Shown here in pieces: positions 1-11,015 of a stretch of DNA of 64,000 nucleotides. Source of the DNA: Trema orientale (Eukaryota > Streptophyta > Magnoliopsida > Rosales > Cannabaceae). Every line of letters begins with the position of its first letter. The stretch's first letter is position 1. The stretch is taken from contig JXTC01000005.1 in the NCBI GenBank assembly GCA_002914845.1, forward strand, positions 1,678,254 to 1,742,253, written 5' to 3'. The notes beneath the pieces were generated by a model that saw only the letters and a list, made by a program, of their open reading frames with translations, was not told the origin of the DNA and searched no databases. The position numbers and the translations under genes were made by a program.

Positions 1-2092
1 GCCGTTTTGTTGAAAATTTCTCGAGAATCGTAATGCCTTTGACAAAGTTGACGAGAAAGAATGTCAAGTTTGTATGGGATGATGATTGTGAAGCAGCTTT
101 CATAGAATTGAAGAGAAGATTGATAACTGCACCTGTTCTTACCGTTCCTAACAGTAATGAACCCTATGTCGTGTATACCGATGCTTCTAGTTCAGGATTG
201 GGATGTGTCGTAATGCAGAATGGTAAGGTAGTGGCTTATACTTCCCGTCAGTTAAAGCCACATGAAAAGAACTATCCCACTCATGACTTGGAGTTAGCAG
301 CTTTGATCTTTGCTCTTAAGATTTGGAGATGTTATCTATATGGTGTGAAATTTGAGATTTATCTGATCATAAGAGTCTGAAGTATCTATTTACTCAATGA
401 GACTTGAACTTGAGACAGAGAAGATGGGTTGAGTATATGGAAGACTATGACTTCGAACTTCAGTACTATCTTGGAAAAGCCAACGTTGTAGCTGATGCCT
501 TGAGCAGAAAGTCTCATAACATCCTTACTTCCTTGATACTAGAAGATTGGAAGAATTCAGTTACCATTGGTGACTATAACCTGGAGTATATGGAAAATGG
601 GAAAACCGCTTATATCAGCAACATTGTGGCTACGCCATCACTTCTCCAGATAGCACAACAAAGTCAGTGGCAAGATCAAGAACTGAGAGCAATCTGGAAT
701 CAACTTCGGAATGGTGAGCAGTTAGATGGTTGGAGTACAAATAGAGAAGGGTTCGTGCTTTTTAATGGAAGACTAGCTATAGCCAATGACCCTCATCTTA
801 GAGAGACTATTCTAACTGAAGCTCATAAGTCCAAATTCGCAGTACATCCTGGTAGCACTAAGATGTACCATGATCTGAAGAGGCAGTACTAGTGGAAAGG
901 CATGAAACGAGATGTAGCTACTTTTGTGGCTAAGTGTTTGACTTATCAGCAAGTCAAGACAGAACACCAGAGGCCAGCTGGACTACTTCAGCCTTTACCT
1001 ATTCCGGAGTGGAAATGGGATAAAATCACCATAGATTTTGTAATAGGTCTACCAAGAACTCGAAGAAAGAATGACGTTGTTTGGGTGATAGTTGATCGGA
1101 TGACCAAGACCGCCCACTTCATACCGATCAGGATTGACTTTTTACTCACACAATTGAGTCGTCTTTATGTGGACAACATTGTTCGCTTACATGGGGTACC
1201 GTCAAGCATAGTTTCTGACAGAAATCCAAGGTTTACATCAAAGTTCTGGAGAGCTTTGCAAAGGGCTTTGGGAACAGAACTGAATCTCAGTATAGCTCAT
1301 CATCCTCAGAAAGATGGCTAATCTGAAAGGACTATACAGATTCTTGAGGACATGCTTTGCTCATGTATACTGGATTTTGGTGGGAGCTGGGATGATCACC
1401 TATCATTGGTGGAGTTTACTTACAACAACAGCTACCAAACCAGTCTTAGCATGGCTCTATATGAGGTACTCTATGGGAGACCATGCAGATCACCTTTGTG
1501 TTGGGCTGATGCAGAGGAGCGTGTTACTCTTGGGCCAGAGCTAGTACAAGAGACTACTGAGAAGATTAACAAGATCAGAGAGAGACTCAAGATTGTTCAG
1601 AGTCGCCAGAAAAGCTATGCAGACCCCACAAGACGAGAGGTAGAGTTTGACGTTGGTGACAGGATATTCCTAAAAGTCTCGCCAATGCGTGGAGTCACGA
1701 GATTTGGAGTTAAAGGGAAACTAGCTCCAAGATACATTGGACCATTCGAAATTACTGATAGAATTGGGCCTGTTGCTTATCGTCTAGACCTACCACCACA
1801 ATTGGGTCGAGTACACAATGTATTTTATATTTCGATCCTCAGGAAGTACATACCTGACCCATTCTATGTTATCCAGTACATGGAAGTGCCTATCCAAGAG
1901 AATGTGACTTATGAGGAGCAACCCGTTCGAATACTGGGGAGAGAGCTCAAGGTGCTTCGTAATAGAGAGATTCCGCTTGTCAAGGTTCTTTGGGAACATT
2001 ATAAAGAAGAAGAAGCTACTTGGAAACTCGAGACTGAGATGTACGAAAAGTATCCTCATTTGTTTAACTTTCAGCTCAAGGTTGTACTTTGA
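1..2092 (+). pseudogene. Broken gypsy pol: RT end, RNase H, integrase, chromodomain
   Basis: The polyprotein reads in one frame to about base 363, then shifts by one base (an apparent 1-bp deletion) into the frame that runs to 2092. That second frame has in-frame stops near 401, at 890-892 and at 1319-1321. Visible parts are the end of RT (to about 150), RNase H beginning at [10 protein letters not shown] and ending near DALSRK (about 500), the integrase His/Cys finger (about 820-960), a DDE core with Asp in ITIDFV and VSDRNPRF and Glu just after the 1319 stop, and a chromodomain at about 1920-2070 (VKVLWEHYKEEEATW). Two of the stops are explained by single transitions: a Trp codon at 890 and a Gln codon at 1319. 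The element is non-functional. Confidence 0.92.
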
Positions 2093-2130
2093 ATCTTGAC
2101 TTGTACTTTGAATTTTGGGACGAAATTCCT

Positions 2131-2145
2131 ATAAGGAGGGGAGAA
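2131..2145 (+). other. Polypurine tract of the gypsy element
   Basis: Purine run ATAAGGAGGGGAGAA directly before the 3' LTR. This is the usual plus-strand primer position in LTR retrotransposons. Confidence 0.75.
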
Positions 2146-4181
2146 TATAAAAACCTATTCTTTTTAAGGGTATAATGGTCTTTGACCAGTTTTTTAAAAA
2201 AAAAAATTTTAAATCAGATTATTTTCTTTCTTTTCTCTCTCCTCTCCCCCGTCACTTTCTTCTTCTTCTTTTTCTTTTTTCTCGCTCCACGGCTGAAGAA
2301 CCGAAGGAGTCGCCGCCACCGCCTGGAGCTCCGTCCGCCGGCAAGGACCGCCGGCGAGTCTTTGCCAAGCCGCCACGCCTCTCCGCCGGCCACCTGCAGC
2401 TGCCGCCGATCGGTGGTTTGCCGGAAAACCTCCATGGAAGCCGTTTGAGCATTTTCGGTTTTTCCGTCACCGGCGCCGATTCCGGCGTCCTTTCGCCGTG
2501 AAATCGGTCCCGTTCAACTCCTCTCCTCACGATCTTCGACATAGTATATATATCTCGACCCCATACTGTCCGGATCAAAATTTGCCATTTTTGTTAATTT
2601 TGAGTTATTTTTAGTTTTATATTTAAATTTGTCAATCCAGCCATTAGATTGTGTTTTCGACCTCATATTTGGATTGTACTCAGAAAATGGAGAAGTTTGA
2701 TATATATATTGTGTTGTTTGGTGATCGGCACAAAAATCGCGATCGGACGGTCGAGATTTTGTCTCGATTTGCGTGCCACCGGTCCGGTGTGGACCCAGAC
2801 CTGAATTTGGCAAGTTATAAGCCTAACCTAGCTATTTTGGGTGCTAGGAATTCAACGAAGAGGTCCGTTCGTAGAATTGAAGTTCCGGTGATAAGTTGAC
2901 TTTTCGTAAGAGGACGATCGAGGGCTCGGAATTGGTTCCCGACCCTTCGGGCGATCGTCAGCGATACCTTGAGGACTCAATAGCGTAGAATCGCTATTCC
3001 GGTGAGGTAGGGATTCAATTACCAAGTTTTTAACTTATTTTGTCTTAAAATATGCAATATGACTTATTTCTTGAAATTATCGATTTCCAAGGATTTTAAT
3101 GATTTGAATGGATATTTGATGGACTTATGAATTGTTGAGATATATTGGATTGTTCTGGGATTAGTTTGTATGGTTTTTATACAGGTTAAAAAATTTGATT
3201 TTGGGAAAATACAGCCGTTATACTGCCCAATTTTTTGTAAATCCCAGAATAATACCAGATGAGTTTTAAAGCATGATTTCTTGATATACTTGATGCATGG
3301 TTACTACACACTTTATGAAATGTTGTATCTACCATAGAATCACACACTTGAGTTCTATTTTAGCATCATGGTATTTAGATCGCTGGCGGGTTGCTGCAGC
3401 GCTAGGTGAGAGACCTAGGCCCCTGCGCAGGATTTGCTGACACACCTCCGGGCAGTGTCAGGATGCTGGGTACCTCTGTTCAAGAGGTATTACAGGACCG
3501 TGATGAGAGGATGGGAGCTCATAGATATACTTATACTTGGTTGATTTATGATATGTACAACATGATTATGAACATGGTGACTTTGGTTTTGGTTTTGATT
3601 TTGAATAGGTGATTGTACTCGAATATTTGTAAACTTGTTTTATAACTGGATTTTGGAAAGGTACTAACCATGCAGGTTTCAAAAGTTGGATTCATACTAA
3701 AAAGGTAATTGAATTCCTACTGAGCATGTGAATGCTCACCCCTCCTCCCTTATCTTTCCCTTCTCAGGTGGTGTACAGTGTGATTTGAGCAACTCCGGAG
3801 TGGAGTGACTAGGACTGGAAGATTATTCCTAGTTTTAGTAGTTGGTAACTACTTGGTAACTCACATTTGAATTTGTAATAACATTTAAGGCTCATACTCT
3901 GGGATATAGCCTGTATTATCTATTATGCCTACTTGTGATGACAATGGTGATGCATATTTGTGTTTTATTACTATTATTAACAGTCTATGTCTAGTGGTGA
4001 TCACACACTGTGGGAATTTAAAATATGAACTATTTTTATAAACTTTTTCAGAAGCTATCGTTTTTCAACTAATTGTCGTTTTTCTGAAAAATTGAAGTTT
4101 CTAAAATTTTCTAAAATAAATTATGAATTTCCACTTGTGAAATTCCTTTTCTGCCACTGACCCGGGGTTTGGGTCGTGACA
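2146..4181 (+). repeat. 3' LTR of the gypsy chromovirus (about 2036 bp)
   Basis: Starts TATAAAAACC just after the polypurine tract; the canonical TG start appears changed to TA. Ends GGGTCGTGACA, with the canonical CA at 4180-4181. It includes a GC-rich block (about 2290-2510) against an AT-rich background. Short open frames inside it (2175-2501 and others) look like chance frames in the GC-rich LTR and are not annotated. No second LTR is visible for comparison. Confidence 0.85.
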
Positions 4182-4616
4182 AAATGGACTCAAGTTTATT
4201 GCAAAAATAGTTGCTAAATGCAATTGTATTTCTCAATATTTCTAGGGAGAGCCTCAATAAAAGGGAAAATAGCATCTGAATGTAATAAAAGTTTTACAGT
4301 CCACCATATGTAGGAGACATTAACGTATATTGGTCATGGAAATAATGGCTATATATATGTAGCACCTCATTTTTAAATATTGTTATAATATAAAACACAC
4401 AAAAAAATAGTAAATGAGTCATATAGCTCTGTGACATGTTGCAGATCAGAGCCAATATAAAATTATATCACAAAACCGAGAAGTTACGTAGAAGGTGTGA
4501 TAATTGAGACCGAATCATCCAGAAACGAGTATATAAATAGGCTTCAATATTGGTGGTTTTTGTAGCAGGATCACCTTCTAGCTTTTGCACTTTTGGGTTG
4601 ATATATCACCAATAAA
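4182..4616 (+). promoter_or_regulatory. Decayed 5' flank of the pseudo-aspartic-protease pseudogene
   Basis: Holds no ORF. Short stretches resemble the upstream regions at 10430-10930 and 14620-14870: a TATATATGTAGCACCT-like word near 4355 and a run beginning CAGAGCCA near 4448. This suggests the same ancestral promoter. The gypsy LTR ends at the left edge, so the more distal promoter was probably cut off or displaced by that insertion. Confidence 0.5.
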
Positions 4617-6026
4617 ATAGCCTCTGGTAAAAGTAGAAGTACCCACTGCTTCTCCTTCATCCTCTTCTCATCAATCTCTATTTTATTCTTGGCATCAAAC
4701 TGTAATTGTCATCTAAGAGCTGACTCCAAGCCTCCACCCTTCAGTTCCTTCTACATGCCCATCTCAAAAGACAATTCTACCCTCTAATATTATACCACGG
4801 TCCAGTGGGGTTCCTCCGATGAGAACAACGATTTCGACGCAGTCATTGATCTCGGAGGAGAATTCTTGGCCTTACCTTGCGACAGTAAGAATGCATCAAC
4901 GACATACTGTTCTATACACTGTGGCTCCACCAAGTGTAGACTTACCAAGAGCGGTAACATTAATTGCAGGGCAAACGACACTAGCACTGCTTGTACTGTG
5001 TCGTTTCTCAACCCTTTTGACAAGTCTGTCTTGAGTGGTAGACTAACCGAAGATTCTTTCTCTGCGGTGCCATCGGATGGTGATAGATACTCTCGTGATT
5101 CGTACGTCAACACTTCTCATTTGTTGCCTTTCGCGTGCCTACATTCGAGTAGCTTAAAGGGTCTCGCACGAGGGTACATGGCCATAAACTACGGGATCCC
5201 CACTGGGATTATCGGATTTGGAGCAACAAAGATGTCGTTCGTCGAAAACCTTGCGTCTGCGCTTGATGCGACTTCGACCAAGTTCGCTATCTGCTTGCCC
5301 GCAACCGATGTCAATGAAGGCGTGATTTTTGTTGGTGGAGGGTCTTACTTGTTTGATCCTTATCGGTCGAGTCCCACTAAGCAGGAAGCATCCGAGTGGT
5401 TACATTACACCCCGCTGATTATCAACCCTTCTGGCGAGTACTTCATTGGTGTGAAGTCCATCAAAATAGACAAAAGGCTTGTCCGCTTCGGCACTTCTTT
5501 GTTGTCCCTTAATCAGAAAATCGGAGTTGGCGGGACTAAGATAAGTACTTCAACTCCTTACACCGTTTTGCATACTTCCATCTACAAGGCCGTGGTTGAC
5601 GAATTTGTCACGAGTGCCGCGGCTACGAATATCACTAGAGTGGCGGCCGTGGCACCATTTGGCGCGTGTTTCAGCACGAAGAACTTGAATTCGACCAAGG
5701 CGGGACCGAGTGTGCCTATGATCGATCTAGAGCTAGAGCCTCTGGCAGGCATTAACAGTAGTAGTGCTACTAGTGCACGGAGTAGTATTGTAAAATGGAG
5801 GATCATTGGTGCCAACTCAATGGTGAATGTTAAGAAGAATGTGACGTGCTTGGGATTCTTAGACGGAGGATCAAAGCCAACAACTTCGATCATCATAGGA
5901 GGGCTTCAGTTGGAGGATAATCTTTTGGAATTTGATCTAAAGACTTCAAGGTTAGGCTTCACTTCTTCTTTTTGGCCTAGAGGAACTAGCTGTTCAACAG
6001 ACAGGCTTAGTCAACCGGATAATTAA
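4617..6026 (+). pseudogene. EDGP / basic 7S globulin-like pseudo-aspartic protease, recently inactivated copy
   Basis: Colinear over its whole length with the intact gene at 14874-16280 (about 470 codons, no intron). The position matching that gene's ATG reads ATA (4617-4619) and the frame stays open to codon 57, where a Gln codon of the paralogue is TAA (4785-4787). From there it is open to the normal stop at 6024-6026. The TAXi_N-like half carries DLGG where active A1 proteases have DTGS/DTGT; the TAXi_C-like half ends near LGFTSSFWPRGTSC. The C-terminal 386 codons are undamaged, so it looks young. A TTG-initiated ORF at 4866 is only the intact remainder. An in-frame ATG at 4755 precedes the nonsense codon and does not rescue it. 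Confidence 0.85.
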
Positions 6027-6850
6027 GATGTAATAACGTTATATTGTAATAATGCGGCCGATGTACCCTCAAAATAAATATTAAAAAAAAAAAAAAGAAA
6101 ATGCGACCGATTTGATAATATTATAAATACGTGAAAATTGAAAACCTTTTAGTCTCCCCCATTTCTATGAAGTCTTCAACGTATGAAAACCCTCTAGTTA
6201 CCCCCATTCATATGAAATTTCAAATTTCAATGTATGAAAACCCTTTAATTTCCTCGTATGATTTTCAATTAGGTAATTATTAAATTTTTTGCAGAATACA
6301 TTAATACCTGTTAATTATAAGTTGGAATACATATTATAATTCACATCAGATGATCCATATATACGACTTTATAATATATTACGAGTACAAATTAAAAACG
6401 GATGGATATGATATTCCAAGAGATTATTCCAACGATAAAATTTAATAGTGATCCCACTTATTGCTAGAATACCAATATAATCTTACTAAATTACTAATCT
6501 AAGCTAAACTATATATAAAATATAGCTAGCTAGTGCGCATGCTTACTATATGCGCAAAGGAAAGAGGGCCTACGTACAAATTACTTTTTATCCCTTCTGT
6601 AGAGGATTTGATGATCCACTTGTGGATAGGAGGATATAGGTAGGTGGACTCAGTTTGACCAATGACCATGCTTCTGGCACTATAAGTGATGATTACTATT
6701 CGCGTGCAATTATTCCTAGATCCACACATGCACCACTCTGTACATGGAAGAATAAATTGTTCTTCTGACCCTTGGAAATATTTCAGGAAAGGGTTAACCG
6801 CGAAGAAGAAGGGGGGAAAAAAAAAAAACAGGAAGTGTATAGCCTTTTCT
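6027..6850. other. AT-rich spacer, no gene seen
   Basis: 3' flank of the pseudogene, with poly-A at about 6083-6096. Between about 6150 and 6250 there are short near-repeats of a GTATGAAAACCC-like word. No coding signal on either strand. Confidence 0.6.
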
Positions 6851-7170
6851 GTAATTTAATTAAAAACTATGTTTTGGAATCTGTAAAAAAATATATCTTC
6901 AAATTTTGAAATTCAAAAAATTTATATCCTCTATTTATATTTTGACAAATTTGTTTTACTAAAAATTATGAATCTATACTTAAAATTATGTTATTTTTAT
7001 TTTTGACCAGTTAAAACATTTATAAAAAAAAAAAAAAAAAACTTAGACTAACATAAATTGGCCAAAATATATTCGGAGGGTACAAAATAATTTGTTAAAT
7101 CTCAAAATGTGAAGATATTTTTTTGTAAAAACTAAAACATAAAATTTAAATTGTATAAAGACCATAGTAC
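6850..7170. mobile_element. Inverted-repeat (MITE-like) element
   Basis: The segment from about 6868 (TATGTTTTGGAATCTG) is matched in reverse complement by the segment ending near 7145. Both arms contain a shared AAAAAATAT-ATCTTCA-ATTTTGA core. Arms are about 90 bp, no ORF lies between, and a poly-A run sits near 7023-7040. Ends and target duplication are not certain. Confidence 0.5.
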
Positions 7171-8190
7171 TTCATGGTAAGTTTTTGTAGTTAACTCTTC
7201 ACGAAAAGCATGAGAAAATATGACATAGGTTAAGCAACTAATGTAAATAGTAGATGCCACTCATTATTCTTTTTCTTTTTGTTAATTCTCGTACACATTT
7301 TAAGCAAAAATAAATAAATAAATAAACTTCCCGTAAAATTTGATGGTCTTAGAAGATGATAAGCGAGCTGCCTAAAAAAAAATTATTCAATATTTATAGT
7401 ATTTAGCATCACATATTAATAGTAATACATCTCATACTTTTAAATTTGTTTATAGGTCTCAATATATGATTAAGTACCCCTATACCTGTTCTGTATACTT
7501 AAATAGCATTAATTACTTAATGCCAGCATAATATAGGGACACTTTAAAAGTAAATATAGCATTAAAAAGCTTAAACATTTTCAATAACAGAATATACTTT
7601 CGAAAGAAGAGATTTCTCCAATCAAATAAGGTCATCTTCCATTCTTAAAACTATCTAAACTGCACATGATTAACCACAATATTAGAAAAAATGAAAAAAA
7701 AAAAAAAAAAAAAAAAAAACCATTCAACAACAATTTATCAAACTTATTGGTGGACTAATCCATTAATGAGAGTTTGAACCATTCGATTCCTTAAGATGAA
7801 GATTATAGGCCAATATACAATTTCAACTATTTCAAAACACTACTCGAGTTGGATCTTCTGTTATGATGATGGATCTATTTTTCGAGAGAGATTCTTCCAA
7901 ATCTCAAACTCACAAATTCCAAATCTAAAAGAAAAATATAGTGACACATAAAACCATTAGTCAAAATAAATTAATCCCACAAAGATTTAGAATTAAGTAG
8001 GACAAAAAAAATAATATATATATAAATCAAAACATATATGGTAGTAATTACCTTCACACCAAAATAAATAAATAAATAATAGAAATAAAACCAAAAAAAT
8101 TAACTTAAATTAAAAAAACAAAATAAATACAAAATATGGCTGGGGATATACATCTACTTCTCTTAGTTAATTAAATAGAATATAAGTATA
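7171..8190. other. AT-rich spacer, no gene seen
   Basis: Low-complexity A/T runs (poly-A of about 27 bases near 7692-7720) and AAATAAAT repeats near 7305 and 8065. No ORF or repeat I can classify. Confidence 0.6.
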
Positions 8191-8441
8191 GGTAATATTT
8201 CAATGGAGATTTTGTTTTTGTTCTATGGATAGTTACTCTAATTTGAAACATTGGATTTTGATCTTACGGTTGTAATAATATTAACGTAAAAAAAAAAAAA
8301 CTTTAATGTAATTAATACAGAAAGTTATTTATGACTTAGAAGATGGGTAACCTGCTTATGAGCTGATGAGTTAGACAATTTTTTTTTTCAATTTCTTTTC
8401 TAGCTTTTCCATTGCAGAGTTAATTCCTCATGTATTTTTTT

Positions 8442-8485
8442 TTTCCTTTCTTTATATCATCATTGCTATTACCAATTATATGCAA

Positions 8486-8542
<57 letters not shown>

Positions 8543-8655
8543 TAGAATTATTTTCCTATGAAGAAAGAAATAAAAATTGGTAACAGAAGAGATGATCATT
8601 GAAAATAGCATATATAATTGGTAATAGCAATGATGATATAAAGAATGAAAAAAAA
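8442..8655. mobile_element. Small nested hairpin element with an (AT)n core
   Basis: Sits inside the left arm of the foldback element and has no counterpart in the right arm. The segment containing ATATCATCATTGCTATTA (about 8454) is inverted at about 8621-8640 (TAATAGCAATGATGATAT). Between them lies the AT microsatellite, so it looks like a MITE that inserted after the foldback element formed. Confidence 0.6.
8486..8539. repeat. (AT)n microsatellite
   Basis: About 27 uninterrupted TA units. Frames read across it encode only Tyr-Ile repeats and are not genes. Confidence 0.95.
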
Positions 8656-9889
8656 AAGGACTTTGTAATTAATACAAAAACCCCTTGAACTCGGAAAAAT
8701 TTAGTAAAATTAACCTTAAACTCAATTTTTTTGGAACAAAACCCCCTGAAATCTCTTAATATTAGTTCTATTAGAAAAGAAAGGTGTTTCAATTTTTTTT
8801 TACGATTAAGTCCTTATTCTTTTATTTGTGACTATTAAGTCCTTATTCATAAATTTGCGTTTCACGCTAATCCCTTTAAATCTTTTCTGCTCGATATTGC
8901 CGTTAGTTAGCACTTACCCAAAATATGCTCATCTTAGCAGGGGTAAAATGAGAAACAAAGTAAAATTATTATTTTTCTTTTAAAAAAAAAAGAGTTACGT
9001 TATTGTTTTCGTTCAAAACGAATGTAAGAAATTAAAAATTTTTATATGGTTCTAATATGGATGTACTTTGGTCTAAGTATTCATACATCTATAAAAGAGG
9101 TATATGAATATATAGATCAAATTATGAATATATTGCCAATTTTATGAAATATATATTGCCAATTTTATATTTTATTGTTCCAATTTTTTGGGGACATATA
9201 TTGCCAATTTTATGGGACATGTATTGTCAAAATTTTATATGGTTCTAATATGGATCTAATTTGGTCCAAGTATACCTCTCTTCTAGATATTTGAATACTT
9301 GAACTAAAGTACATCCATATTGGAACCATATAAAATTTTCTAATTTCTTATCTCTATCTTGAACGAAAGCGATAATCTGACTATTTTTTTTAAAATAATA
9401 ATTCCCTTTGTTTCCAATTTGACCCCTATTGATATGAGTATATTTTGGGTAAGTGCTAATTAACANAAAAAAAAAAAAAAAAAAAAAAAAAAACCCTAAC
9501 AGAAATACCTTTCTTTTCTAACAGAATTACATAATTAATATTAGGGGACTTCAAGGGGTTTTGCTCAAAAAAATTGAACTCAGGGTTAATTTTACTAAAT
9601 TTTTCCGAATCCGGAGGGTTTTTGAATTAAAATACCAAAAATAAAAATATATGAGGAATCATCTACAATATGAAAGCTAGAAAAGGAATTGAAAAAAAAA
9701 AATAAAATTATCCAACTCATTAGGTCAGAAGCATGTTACTAATCTTCTAAGTCGTAAATAATTTTCTTTATTAATTACATTAAAGTGTTTTTTATAAAAT
9801 TACTAATATTATTATAGTTATTAGATCAAAATCCAATGCTCCAAATTAAAGTAATTATCTATGACGCTAAAACAAAAAACATCACTCAT

Positions 9890-10931
9890 ATATATAGGCA
9901 TAAAATTTCGTGGAACGCGGGCTGATTTCATTCATTTGGTGCTATTTAATCCACGCTGAGAGAGAGCACTACGAGATTATTCTATATTGAGGAACAAATC
10001 TGATTGTAGTGCAGAAACTATTACTTTCCAACGAAGCAATCCCATATATATCCGTTTAAATGCATATAATATGTCACTATTTTTTTTTCCCCCTTATCGC
10101 CTCTTCAATATATTCTTTTTATTTGAACAGAGGCATGGCATCTATTGCAGCATGTTTGTTCATAATTGATAACCATACCTCTATTTTTCTATACACCAAT
10201 TCAATGGATTTTTTGTAATTTTAAATCATATTTTGACCAAAATGAATTGGCCGAGAAAGCCGGCGTCATGAACAATTATTACAATTAAACTTGTTATCAA
10301 AATTCTCAATGATAACAACATTAAATAATTGAAATGTCCAGCTAGATTATAAATAGACCTGAGTTAATTGCAAAAGTTATTGTCTTCTGAAACTGTACTA
10401 CTTTAATTTCTAACTAGGCTTAATAACATAGAAAAACACTACCTGAAACATGGAAATGTAATGAAGTCATGTAGAGTCCACGTATAGGCTATCACACCAA
10501 ATATGGCCCAATGTCCCGGGAGCATATAATGCTCAAGAAAACGATGGCTTAATCTGTTAGTTATATATGCATCGCCTGATTTTAAACTATCACTATATAC
10601 GTAATGGTTTCTTATCCAATAAATTTCTTTTTTAGCAGTTATTGAATCATTTATTTAACGGTTATTATGATTTGAGTAATTAAAAAAATAATAATAATAA
10701 ATGCACATTATTAATATTTTTTCTCTTTCTAAATTTTACTATGAAAAAATATGCATAATAAATTTTAATTAAAAACATTAATACCTAAAAAAATAATAAT
10801 AGAATGGAGCCATACATAATATATAACAAACTAGTATATATCATGAGACATCTCTGTGTCAGATCTCAACTGAGCCAATTATATTAAAATTATATTAATA
10901 TAAACCGATGGAGAAGCAAGGGAGATAAATC
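9890..10931 (+). repeat. Duplicated upstream region of the pseudo-protease genes
   Basis: Resembles the region upstream of the intact gene (about 14270-14870) block by block. Near 9926 TTTCATTCATT..GTG/CTATTTAATCCACGCTGA matches 14286. Near 10012 AGAAACTATTACTTTCCA matches about 14390, and near 10565 TATATATGCATCGCCTGA matches 14621. So this is a duplicate promoter that now leads only to a short gene remnant at 10932. Confidence 0.7.
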
Positions 10932-11005
10932 CTACTCTTTCATCATCCTCTCATCAATCTCTACTTTCTTCTTGGGATCAAACCATCATTGTATTCTAGT
11001 AGTTG
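10932..11005 (+). pseudogene. 5' remnant of a third EDGP-like copy
   Basis: TTTCATCATCCT-TCATCAATCTCTACTTTCTT (with one small gap) and the following ATCAAACCATCATTGTATTCTAGTAG match the signal-peptide coding part of the intact gene (about 14915-14990). Similarity ends soon afterwards, where gypsy-like sequence begins. Only a few tens of codons remain and no clear ATG is left, so this is a relic. Confidence 0.7.
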
Positions 11006-11015
11006 ACTTAATTAA

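Larger units (their letters stand above)
1..4181 (+). mobile_element. Degenerate Ty3/gypsy chromovirus (Tekay/Del-like), 3' part with 3' LTR
   Basis: The 3' half of an LTR retrotransposon; its 5' half lies outside the window. The order is reverse transcriptase end, RNase H, integrase, chromodomain, polypurine tract, 3' LTR. The C-terminal chromodomain and an LTR of about 2 kb ending in GGGTCGTGACA point to the chromovirus branch (Tekay/Del), an inference from family knowledge. The coding part carries one frameshift and several stops, so this copy cannot move by itself. The five bases after the LTR (AAATG) would be the target duplication, but the left copy is not in view. Confidence 0.92.
8191..9888. 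mobile_element. Foldback transposon with very long inverted arms
   Basis: Most of the element is one large imperfect palindrome. The left arm (about 8200-9125) matches the reverse complement of the right arm (about 9232-9888): the TTGGATTTTGATC segment at 8250 pairs with GATCAAAATCCAA at 9823, CTTAGAAGATGGGTAACC at 8335 pairs with the segment around 9745, and the ATATGGTTCTAATATGG core pairs near the centre. The central unpaired part is only about 100 bases. There is no transposase ORF, so it is non-autonomous. Its ends resemble the element at 18763-19441. The left arm is longer because of a nested insertion. Confidence 0.75.

Noticed and set aside
2175-2578. Overlapping open frames on both strands in a GC-rich block
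   Set aside because: They lie inside the gypsy 3' LTR and read mostly Arg/Pro/Ser or Lys runs on every frame; chance frames from low stop density.
4866-6026. 386-codon ORF as a complete gene
   Set aside because: Its first codon is TTG in the middle of the protease domain; homology extends upstream through a stop to a mutated ATG, so it is the tail of a pseudogene.
8420-8611. 63-codon minus-strand ORF
   Set aside because: Made of (AT)n translated as Tyr-Ile repeats.
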